A stretch of 64,000 bases of DNA, taken from contig OW028580.1 in the NCBI GenBank assembly GCA_932294295.1, positions 9,887,374 through 9,951,373 of the forward strand, read 5' to 3'. The translations under genes were made by a program, and so were the position numbers. This document shows positions 10,896 through 21,821 of this stretch, piece after piece (positions within the stretch are counted from its first letter, which is position 1; each line of letters opens with the position of its first letter). The notes beneath the pieces are model-generated. The model was given only the letters and a program-made list of their open reading frames with translations, was not told the origin of the DNA and ran no database searches. The stretch is from Alitta virens (taxonomy: Eukaryota > Annelida > Polychaeta > Phyllodocida > Nereididae).

Positions 10896-13762
10896 TTGTT
10901 TGTTGTTCACACTTTGTTTGTTTGTTGTTCACACATTTTTTGTTTGTTGTTCACACTTTTTTTGGTTTCTTGTTCACACTTTGTTTGTTTGTTGTTCACA
11001 CATTGTTTGTTTGTTGTTTACACTTTTTTTGTTTGTTGTTCACACATTTTTTGTTTGTTGTTTACACTTTGTTTGTTGTTCACACTTTTTTTGGTTTGTT
11101 GTTCACACTTTTTTTGGTTTGTTGTTCACACTTTTTTTGGTTTGTTGCTCACACTTTTTTTGGTTTGTTGTTCACACTTTTTTTGGTTTGTTGTTCACAC
11201 TTTGTTTGTTTGTTGTTCACACATTTTTTGTTTGTTGTTTACACTTTGTTTGTTGTTCACACATTTTTTGGTTTATTGTTCACACTTTGTTTGTTGTTCA
11301 CACTTTTTTTGGTTTGTTGTTCACACATTTTTTGGTTTGTTGTTCACACTTTTTTTGGTTTGTTGTTCGCACATTTATTGGTTTGTTGTTCACACTTTTT
11401 TTGGTTTGTTGTTCACACTTTTTTTGGTTTGTTGTTCACACTTTTTTTGTTGTTCACACTTTGTTTGTTTGTTGTTCACACTTTTTTTGGTTTCTTGTTC
11501 ACACTTTGTTTGTTTGTTGTTCACCACATTTTTTGTTTGTTGTTTACACTTTTTTTGTTTGTTGTTCACACATTTTTTGTTTGTTGTTTACACTTTGTTT
11601 GTTGTTCACACTTTTTTTGGTTTGTTGTTCACACTTTTTTTGGTTTGTTGTTCACACTTTTTTTGGTTTGTTGATCACACTTTTTTTGGTTTGTTGTTCA
11701 CACTTTTTTTGGTTTGTTGTTCACACTTTGTTTGTTTGTTTTTCACACATTTTTTGTTTGTTGTTTACACTTTGTTTGTTGTTCACACATTTTTTGGTTT
11801 ATTGTTCACACTTTGTTTGTTGTTCACACTTTTTTTGGTTTGTTGTTCACACATTTTTTGGTTTGTTGTTCACACTTTTTTTGGTTTGTTGTTCGCACAT
11901 TTTTTGGTTTGTTGTTCACACTTTTTTTGGTTTGTTGTTCACACTTTTTTTGGTTTGTTGTTCACACTTTGTTTGTTTGTTGTTCACACTTTGTTTGTTG
12001 TTCACACTTTGTTTGTTTGTTGTCCACACTTTTTTTTTTTTTTGTTCACACTTTTTTTGGTTTGTTGTTCACACTTTTTTTGTTTGTTGTTCACACTTTG
12101 TTTGTTGTTCACACTTTGTTTGTTTGTTGTTCACACTTTGTTTGTTTGTTGTTCACACTTTTTTTGTTTGTTGTTCACACTTTGTTTGTTTGTTGTTCAC
12201 ACATTTTTTGTTTGTTGTTCACACTTTTTTTGGTTTCATGTTCACACTTTGTTTGTTTGTTGTTCACACATTTTTTGTTTGTTGTTTACACTTTTTTTGT
12301 TTGTTGTTCACACATTTTTTGGTTTATTGTTCACACTTTGTTTGTTTGTTGTTCACACTTTGTTTGTTTGTTGTTCACACTTTGTTTGTTGTTCACACTT
12401 TGTTTGTTTGTTGTTCACACTTTTTTTTTTTGTTGTTCACACTTTTTTTGGTTAGTTGTTCACACTTTTTTTGTTTGTTGTTCACACTTTGTTTGTTGTT
12501 CACACTTTGTTTGTTTGTTGTTCACACTTTTTTTGTTTGTTGTTCACACTTTGTTTGTTTGTTGTTCACACATTTTTTGTTTGTTGTTTACACTTTTTTT
12601 GTTTGTTGTTCACACATTTTTTGGTTTATTGTTCACACTTTGTTTGTTTGTTGTTCACACTTTTTTTGGTTTGTTGTTCACACATTTTTTGGTTTGTTGT
12701 TCACACTTTTTTTGGTTTGTTGTTCACACTTTTTTTGGTTTGTTGTTCACACTTTTTTTGGTTTGTTGTTCACACTTTTTTTGGTTTATTTCGTCACACT
12801 TTTTTTGGTTTGTTGTTCACACTTTTTTTGTTTGTTGTTCACACTTTGTTTGTTGTTCACACTTTGTTTGTTTGTTGTTCACACTTTTTTTGTTTGTTGT
12901 TCACACTTTGTTTGTTTGTTGTTCACACATTTTTTGTTTGTTGTTCACACTTTTTTTGGTTTCTTGTTCACACTTTGTTTGTTTGTTGTTCACATATTGT
13001 TTGTTTGTTGTTTACACTTTTTTTGTTTGTTGTTCACACATTTTTTGTTTGTTGTTTACACTTTGTTTGTTGTTCACACTTTTTTTGGTTTGTTGTTCAC
13101 ACTTTTTTTGGTTTGTTGTTCACACTTTTTTTGGTTTGTTGCTCACACTTTTTTTGGTTTGTTGTTCACACTTTTTTTGGTTTATTGTTCACACTTTGTT
13201 TGTTTGTTGTTCACACATTTTTTGTTTGTTGTTTACACTTTGTTTGTTGTTCACACATTTTTTGGTTTATTGTTCACACTTTGTTTGTTGTTCACACTTT
13301 TTTTGGTTTGTTGTTCACACATTTTTTGGTTTGTTGTTCACACTTTTTTTGGTTTGTTGTTCGCACATTTTTTGGTTTGTTGTTCACACTTTTTTTGGTT
13401 TGTTGTTCACACTTTTTTTGGTTTGTTGTTCAGACTTTTTTTGTTGTTCACACTTTGTTTGTTTGTTGTTCACACTTTTTTTGGTTTCTTGTTCACACTT
13501 TGTTTGTTTGTTGTTCACACATTTTTTGTTTGTTGTTTACACTTTTTTTGTTTGTTGTTCACACATTTTATGTTTGTTCTTTACACTTTGTTTGTTGTTC
13601 ACACTTTTTTTGGTTTGTTGTTCACACTTTTTTTGTTGTTCACACTTTGTTTGTTTGTTGTTCACACTTTTTTTGTTTGTTGTTCACACTTTGTTTGTTT
13701 GTTGTTCACACATTTTTTGTTTGTTGTTCACACTTTTTTTGGTTTCATGTTCACACTTTGTT
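10896..13762 (+). repeat. 2,866-bp tandem block, copy 2
   Basis: Five independent rare variants are shared with copy 1. The offset is 2,865 bp upstream of, and 2,866 bp downstream of, a one-base C insertion in CACCACAT near 11524-11525. Apart from that I found no difference at the anchors I checked, so this is one of the youngest duplications in the window. It contains T14 at 12030-12043, T11 at 12421-12431, TAG at 12453-12455 and ATTTCGTCAC at 12788-12797. Confidence 0.92.
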
Positions 13763-15549
13763 TGTTTGTTGTTCACACATTTTTTGTTTGTTGTTTACAC
13801 TTTTTTTGTTTGTTGTTCACACATTTTTTGGTTTATTGTTCACACTTTGTTTGTTTGTTGTTCACACTTTGTTTGTTTGTTGTTCACACTTTGTTTGTTG
13901 TTCACACTTTGTTTGTTTGTTGTTCGCACTTTTTTTGTTTGTTGTTCACACTTTTTTTGGTTTGTTGTTCACACTTTTTTTGTTTGTTGTTCACACTTTG
14001 TTTGTTGTTCACACTTTGTTTGTTTGTTGTTCACACTTTTTTTGGTTTGTTGTTCACAATTTTTTTGGTTTGTTGTTCACACTTTTTTTGTTTGTTGTGC
14101 ACACTTTTTTTGTTTGTTGTTCACACTTTTTTTGGTTTATTGTTCACACTTTTTTTGGTTTGTTGTTCACACTTTTTTTGTTTGTTGTTCACACTTTGTT
14201 TGTTGTTCACACTTTGTTTGTTTGTTGTTCACACTTTTTTTGTTTGTTGTTCACACTTTGTTTGTTTGTTGTTCACACATTTTTTGTTTGTTGTTCACAC
14301 TTTTTTTGGTTTCTTGTTCACACTTTGTTTGTTTGTTGTTCACACATTGTTTGTTTGTTGTTTACACTTTTTTTGTTTGTTGTTCACACATTTTTTGTTT
14401 GTTGTTTACACTTTGTTTGTTGTTCACACTTTTTTTGGTTTGTTGTTCACACTTTTTTTGGTTTGTTGTTCACACTTTTTTTGGTTTGTTGCTCACACTT
14501 TTTTTGGTTTGTTGTTCACACTTTTTTTGGTTTGTTGTTCACACTTTGTTTGTTTGTTGTTCACACATTTTTTGTTTGTTGTTTACACTTTGTTTGTTGT
14601 TCACACATTTTTTGGTTTATTGTTCACACTTTGTTTGTTGTTCACACTTTTTTTGGTTTGTTGTTCACACATTTTTTGGTTTGTTGTTCACACTTTTTTT
14701 GGTTTGTTGTTCGCACATTTTTTGGTTTGTTGTTCACACTTTTTTTGGTTTGTTGTTCACACTTTTTTTGGTTTGTTGTTCACACTTTTTTTGTTGTTCA
14801 CACTTTGTTTGTTTGTTGTTCACACTTTTTTTGGTTTCTTGTTCACACTTTGTTTGTTTGTTGTTCACACATTTTTTGTTTGTTGTTTACACTTTTTTTG
14901 TTTGTTGTTCACACATTTTTTGTTTGTTGTTTACACTTTGTTTGTTGTTCACACTTTTTTTGGTTTGTTGTTCACACTTTTTTTGGTTTGTTGTTCACAC
15001 TTTTTTTGGTTTGTTGCTCACACTTTTTTTGGTTTGTTGTTCACACTTTTTTTGGTTTATTGTTCACACTTTGTTTGTTTGTTTTTCACACATTTTTTGT
15101 TTGTTGTTTACACTTTGTTTGTTGTTCACACATTTTTTGGTTTATTGTTCACACTTTGTTTGTTGTTCACACTTTTTTTGGTTTGTTGTTCACACATTTT
15201 TTGGTTTGTTGTTCACACTTTTTTTGGTTTGTTGTTCGCACATTTTTTGGTTTGTTGTTCACACTTTTTTTGGTTTGTTGTTCACACTTTTTTTGGTTTG
15301 TTGTTCACACTTTTTTTGTTGTTCACACTTTGTTTGTTTGTTGTTCACACTTTGTTTATTGTTCACACTTTGTTTGTTTGTTGTTCACACTTTTTTTTTT
15401 TTTTGTTCACACTTTTTTTGGTTTGTTGTTCACACTTTTTTTGTTTGTTGTTCACACTTTGTTTGTTGTTCACACTTTGTTTGTTTGTTGTTCACACTTT
15501 GTTTGTTTGTTGTTCACACTTTTTTTGTTTGTTGTTCACACTTTGTTTG
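13763..15549 (+). repeat. Array segment with TTCACAA/GTGCAC pair and T14 run
   Basis: TTCACAA at 14053-14059 lies 483 bp after the TTTATG variant at 13570, and GTGCAC follows at 14097. A T14 run is at 15391-15404. One core reads TTCGCAC in front of a T7 tail near 13925; this variant normally precedes A-T6. No gene is present. Confidence 0.82.
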
Positions 15550-17797
15550 TTTGTTGTTCACACATTTTTTGTTTGTTGTTCACACTTTTTTTGGTTTCAT
15601 GTTCACACTTTGTTTGTTTGTTGTTCACACATTTTTTGTTTGTTGTTTACACTTTTTTTGTTTGTTGTTCACACATTTTTTGGTTTATTGTTCACACTTT
15701 GTTTGTTTGTTGTTCACACTTTGTTTGTTTGTTGTTCACACTTTGTTTGTTGTTCACACTTTGTTTGTTTGTTGTTCACACTTTTTTTTTTTTGTTGTTC
15801 ACACTTTTTTTGGTTAGTTGTTCACACTTTTTTTGTTTGTTGTTCACACTTTGTTTGTTGTTCACACTTTGTTTGTTTGTTGTTCACACTTTTTTTGTTT
15901 GTTGTTCACACTTTGTTTGTTTGTTGTTCACACATTTTTTGTTTGTTGTTTACACTTTTTTTGTTTGTTGTTCACACATTTTTTGGTTTATTGTTCACAC
16001 TTTGTTTGTTTGTTGTTCACACTTTTTTTGGTTTGTTGTTCACACATTTTTTGGTTTGTTGTTCACACTTTTTTTGGTTTGTTGTTCACACTTTTTTTGG
16101 TTTGTTGTTCACACTTTTTTTGGTTTGTTGTTCACACTTTTTTTGGTTTATTGTTCACACTTTTTTTGGTTTGTTGTTCACACTTTTTTTGTTTGTTGTT
16201 CACACTTTGTTTGTTGTTCACACTTTGTTTGTTTGTTGTTCACACTTTTTTTGTTTGTTGTTCACACTTTGTTTGTTTGTTGTTCACACATTTTTTGTTT
16301 GTTGTTCACACTTTTTTTGGTTTCTTGTTCACACTTTGTTTGTTTGTTGTTCACACATTGTTTGTTTGTTGTTTACACTTTTTTTGTTTGTTGTTCACAC
16401 ATTTTTTGTTTGTTGTTTACACTTTGTTTGTTGTTCACACTTTTTTTGGTTTGTTGTTCACACTTTTTTTGGTTTGTTGTTCACACTTTTTTTGGTTTGT
16501 TGCTCACACTTTTTTTGGTTTGTTGTTCACACTTTTTTTGGTTTGTTGTTCACACTTTGTTTGTTTGTTGTTCACACATTTTTTGTTTGTTGTTTACACT
16601 TTGTTTGTTGTTCACACATTTTTTGGTTTATTGTTCACACTTTGTTTGTTGTTCACACTTTTTTTGGTTTGTTGTTCACACATTTTTTGGTTTGTTGTTC
16701 ACACTTTTTTTGGTTTGTTGTTCGCACATTTTTTGGTTTGTTGTTCACACTTTTTTTGGTTTGTTGTTCACACTTTTTTTGGTTTGTTGTTCACACTTTT
16801 TTTGTTGTTCACACTTTGTTTGTTTGTTGTTCACACTTTTTTTGGTTTCTTGTTCACACTTTGTTTGTTTGTTGTTCACACACATTTTTTGTTTGTTGTT
16901 TACACTTTTTTTGTTTGTTGTTCACACATTTTTTGTTTGTTGTTTACACTTTGTTTGTTGTTCACACTTTTTTTGGTTTGTTGTTCACACTTTTTTTGGT
17001 TTGTTGTTCACACTTTTTTTGGTTTGTTGCTCACACTTTTTTTGGTTTGTTGTTCACACTTTTTTTGGTTTGTTGTTCACACTTTGTTTGTTTGTTTTTC
17101 ACACATTTTTTGTTTGTTGTTTACACTTTGTTTGTTGTTCACACATTTTTTGGTTTATTGTTCACACTTTGTTTGTTGTTCACACTTTTTTTGGTTTGTT
17201 GTTCACACATTTTTTGGTTTGTTGTTCACACTTTTTTTGGTTTGTTGTTCGCACATTTTTTGGTTTGTTGTTCACACTTTTTTTGGTTTGTTGTTCACAC
17301 TTTTTTTGGTTTGTTGTTCACACTTTTTTTGTTGTTCACACTTTGTTTGTTTGTTGTTCACACTTTGTTTGTTGTTCACACTTTGTTTGTTTGTTGTTCA
17401 CACTTTTTTTTTTTTTTGTTCACACTTTTTTTGGTTTGTTGTTCACACTTTTTTTGTTTGTTGTTCACACTTTGTTTGTTGTTCACACTTTGTTTGTTGT
17501 TCACACTTTGTTTGTTTGTTGTTCACACTTTTTTTGTTTGTTGTTCACACTTTGTTTGTTTGTTGTTCACACATTTTTTGTTTGTTGTTCACACTTTTTT
17601 TGGTTTCATGTTCACACTTTGTTTGTTTGTTGTTCACACATTTTTTGTTTGTTGTTTACACTTTTTTTGTTTGTTGTTCACACATTTTTTGGTTTATTGT
17701 TCACACTTTGTTTGTTTGTTGTTCACACTTTGTTTGTTTGTTGTTCACACTTTGTTTGTTGTTCACACTTTGTTTGTTTGTTGTTCACACTTTTTTT
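15550..17797 (+). repeat. About 2,249-bp tandem block, copy 1
   Basis: This block aligns with 17798-20050 at an offset of 2,249-2,246 bp. Anchors are the T12 run at 15782-15793, TAG at 15815-15817 (partner 18063), a GGTTTATTG monomer near 16145 (partner 18393) and T14 at 17404-17417 (partner 19650). A two-base CA insertion (CACACACATT, near 16880) explains the change in offset. Unlike earlier cassettes, this one has GTTTATTGTTCAC where ATTTCGTCAC would be. Confidence 0.85.
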
Positions 17798-18037
17798 GTT
17801 TGTTGTTCACACATTTTTTGTTTGTTGTTCACACTTTTTTTGGTTTCATGTTCACACTTTGTTTGTTTGTTGTTCACACATTTTTTGTTTGTTGTTTACA
17901 CTTTTTTTGTTTGTTGTTCACACATTTTTTGGTTTATTGTTCACACTTTGTTTGTTTGTTGTTCACACTTTGTTTGTTTGTTGTTCACACTTTGTTTGTT
18001 GTTCACACTTTGTTTGTTTGTTGTTCACACTTTTTTT
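17556..18037 (+). repeat. Nested 240-bp direct duplication
   Basis: About 17556-17797 repeats at about 17796-18037. The TTTCATG tail recurs exactly 240 bp apart (ATG-containing tails near 17607 and 17847), and the flanking A-T6 monomers match line for line. It spans the boundary between the two 2,249-bp blocks and is absent from the equivalent position near 20.0 kb, so it arose after or during that duplication. Confidence 0.85.
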
Positions 18038-20050
18038 TTTTGTTGTTCACACTTTTTTTGGTTAGTTGTTCACACTTTTTTTGTTTGTTGTTCACACTTT
18101 GTTTGTTGTTCACACTTTGTTTGTTTGTTGTTCACACTTTTTTTGTTTGTTGTTCACACTTTGTTTGTTTGTTGTTCACACATTTTTTGTTTGTTGTTTA
18201 CACTTTTTTTGTTTGTTGTTCACACATTTTTTGGTTTATTGTTCACACTTTGTTTGTTTGTTGTTCACACTTTTTTTGGTTTGTTGTTCACACATTTTTT
18301 GGTTTGTTGTTCACACTTTTTTTGGTTTGTTGTTCACACTTTTTTTGGTTTGTTGTTCACACTTTTTTTGGTTTGTTGTTCACACTTTTTTTGGTTTATT
18401 GTTCACACTTTTTTTGGTTTGTTGTTCACACTTTTTTTGTTTGTTGTTCACACTTTGTTTGTTGTTCACACTTTGTTTGTTTGTTGTTCACACTTTTTTT
18501 GTTTGTTGTTCACACTTTGTTTGTTTGTTGTTCACACATTTTTTGTTTGTTGTTCACACTTTTTTTGGTTTCTTGTTCACACTTTGTTTGTTTGTTGTTC
18601 ACACATTGTTTGTTTGTTGTTTACACTTTTTTTGTTTGTTGTTCACACATTTTTTGTTTGTTGTTTACACTTTGTTTGTTGTTCACACTTTTTTTGGTTT
18701 GTTGTTCACACTTTTTTTGGTTTGTTGTTCACACTTTTTTTGGTTTGTTGCTCACACTTTTTTTGGTTTGTTGTTCACACTTTTTTTGGTTTGTTGTTCA
18801 CACTTTGTTTGTTTGTTGTTCACACATTTTTTGTTTGTTGTTTACACTTTGTTTGTTGTTCACACATTTTTTGGTTTATTGTTCACACTTTGTTTGTTGT
18901 TCACACTTTTTTTGGTTTGTTGTTCACACATTTTTTGGTTTGTTGTTCACACTTTTTTTGGTTTGTTGTTCGCACATTTTTTGGTTTGTTGTTCACACTT
19001 TTTTTGGTTTGTTGTTCACACTTTTTTTGGTTTGTTGTTCACACTTTTTTTGTTGTTCACACTTTGTTTGTTTGTTGTTCACACTTTTTTTGGTTTCTTG
19101 TTCACACTTTGTTTGTTTGTTGTTCACACATTTTTTGTTTGTTGTTTACACTTTTTTTGTTTGTTGTTCACACATTTTTTGTTTGTTGTTTACACTTTGT
19201 TTGTTGTTCACACTTTTTTTGGTTTGTTGTTCACACTTTTTTTGGTTTGTTGTTCACACTTTTTTTGGTTTGTTGCTCACACTTTTTTTGGTTTGTTGTT
19301 CACACTTTTTTTGGTTTGTTGTTCACACTTTGTTTGTTTGTTTTTCACACATTTTTTGTTTGTTGTTTACACTTTGTTTGTTGTTCACACATTTTTTGGT
19401 TTATTGTTCACACTTTGTTTGTTGTTCACACTTTTTTTGGTTTGTTGTTCACACATTTTTTGGTTTGTTGTTCACACTTTTTTTGGTTTGTTGTTCGCAC
19501 ATTTTTTGGTTTGTTGTTCACACTTTTTTTGGTTTGTTGTTCACACTTTTTTTGGTTTGTTGTTCACACTTTTTTTGTTGTTCACACTTTGTTTGTTTGT
19601 TGTTCACACTTTGTTTGTTGTTCACACTTTGTTTGTTTGTTGTTCACACTTTTTTTTTTTTTTGTTCACACTTTTTTTGGTTTGTTGTTCACACTTTTTT
19701 TGTTTGTTGTTCACACTTTGTTTGTTGTTCACACTTTGTTTGTTGTTCACACTTTGTTTGTTTGTTGTTCACACTTTTTTTGTTTGTTGTTCACACTTTG
19801 TTTGTTTGTTGTTCACACATTTTTTGTTTGTTGTTCACACTTTTTTTGGTTTCATGTTCACACTTTGTTTGTTTGTTGTTCACACATTTTTTGTTTGTTG
19901 TTTACACTTTTTTTGTTTGTTGTTCACACATTTTTTGGTTTATTGTTCACACTTTGTTTGTTTGTTGTTCACACTTTGTTTGTTTGTTGTTCACACTTTG
20001 TTTGTTGTTCACACTTTGTTTGTTTGTTGTTCACACTTTTTTTGTTTGTT
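17798..20050 (+). repeat. About 2,249-bp tandem block, copy 2
   Basis: This is the partner of the preceding block. It contains T11 at 18031-18041, TAG at 18063-18065 and T14 at 19650-19663. The distance from T14 to the next TAG (20069-20071) is 240 bp shorter than in copy 1, because copy 1 ends with an extra nested 240-bp duplication. Confidence 0.84.
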
Positions 20051-21821
20051 GTTCACACTTTTTTTGGTTAGTTGTTCACACTTTTTTTGTTTGTTGTTCA
20101 CACTTTGTTTGTTGTTCACACTTTGTTTGTTTGTTGTTCACACTTTTTTTGTTTGTTGTTCACACTTTGTTTGTTTGTTGTTCACACATTTTTTGTTTGT
20201 TGTTCACACTTTTTTTGGTTTCTTGTTCACACTTTGTTTGTTTGTTGTTCACACATTTTTTGTTTGTTGTTTACACTTTTTTTGTTTGTTGTTCACACAT
20301 TTTTTGGTTTATTGTTCACACTTTGTTTGTTTGTTGTTCACACTTTTTTTGGTTTGTTGTTCACACATTTTTTGGTTTGTTGTTCACACTTTTTTTGGTT
20401 TGTTGTTCACACTTTTTTTGGTTTGTTGTTCACACTTTTTTTGGTTTGTTGTTCACACTTTTTTTGGTTTATTGTTCACACTTTTTTTGGTTTGTTGTTC
20501 ACACTTTTTTTGTTTGTTGTTCACACTTTGTTTGTTGTTCACACTTTGTTTGTTTGTTGTTCACACTTTTTTTGTTTGTTGTTCACACTTTGTTTGTTTG
20601 TTGTTCACACATTTTTTGTTTGTTGTTCACACTTTTTTTGGTTTCTTGTTCACACTTTGTTTGTTTGTTGTTCACACATTGTTTGTTTGTTGTTTACACA
20701 TTTTTTGTTTGTTGTTCACACTTTTTTTGGTTTCTTGTTCACACTTTGTTTGTTTGTTGTTCACACATTGTTTGTTTGTTGTTTACACTTTTTTTGTTTG
20801 TTGTTCACACATTTTTTGTTTGTTGTTTACACTTTGTTTGTTGTTCACACTTTTTTTGGTTTGTTGTTCACACTTTTTTTGGTTTGTTGTTCACACTTTT
20901 TTTGGTTTGTTGCTCACACTTTTTTTGGTTTGTTGTTCACACTTTTTTTGGTTTGTTGTTCACACTTTGTTTGTTTGTTGTTCACACATTTTTTGTTTGT
21001 TGTTTACACTTTGTTTGTTGTTCACACATTTTTTGGTTTATTGTTCACACTTTGTTTGTTGTTCACACTTTTTTTGGTTTGTTGTTCACACATTTTTTGG
21101 TTTGTTGTTCACACTTTTTTTGGTTTGTTGTTCGCACATTTTTTGGTTTGTTGTTCACACTTTTTTTGGTTCGTTGTTCACACTTTTTTTGGTTTGTTGT
21201 TCACACTTTTTTTGTTGTTCACACTTTGTTTGTTTGTTGTTCACACTTTTTTTGGTTTCTTGTTCACACTTTGTTTGTTTGTTGTTCACACATTTTTTGT
21301 CTGTTGTTTACACTTTTTTTGTTTGTTGTTCACACATTTTTTGTTTGTTGTTTACACTTTGTTTGTTGTTCACACTTTTTTTGGTTTGTTGTTCACACTT
21401 TTTTTGGTTTGTTGTTCACACTTTTTTTGGTTTGTTGCTCACACTTTTTTTGGTTTGTTGTTCACACTTTTTTTGGTTTGTTGTTCACACTTTGTTTGTT
21501 TGTTTTTCACACATTTTTTGTTTGTTGTTTACACTTTGTTTGTTGTTCACACATTTTTTGGTTTATTGTTCACACTTTGTTGTTCACACTTTTTTTGGTT
21601 TGTTGTTCACACATTTTTTGGTTTGTTGTTCACACTTTTTTTGGTTTGTTGTTCGCACATTTTTTGGTTTGTTGTTCTCACTTTTTTTGGTTTGTTGTTC
21701 ACACTTTTTTTGGTTTGTTGTTCACACTTTTTTTGTTGTTCACACTTTGTTTGTTTGTTGTTCACACTTTGTTTGTTGTTCACACTTTGTTTGTTTGTTG
21801 TTCACACTTTTTTTTTTTTTT
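20051..21821 (+). repeat. Partial further copy of the 15.5-20 kb block
   Basis: TAG lies at 20069-20071. From about 20.3 kb the monomer order follows 18.24-19.65 kb. The offset starts at 2,073 bp, rises by 89 bp at a local duplication near 20.7 kb, and drops by 4 bp at a 14-bp monomer (21569-21582). It ends at the T14 run 21808-21821, 2,158 bp from its partner, which accounts exactly for both changes. Confidence 0.8.
20612..20790 (+). repeat. 89-bp direct duplication of four monomers
   Basis: The TTTCTTG tails at 20645 and 20734 and their neighbouring monomers repeat at 89-bp spacing. The junction creates the unusual combination of a TTTACAC core with an A-T6 tail (near 20693-20706), which I did not see elsewhere. 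Four monomers duplicated as a unit. Confidence 0.78.
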
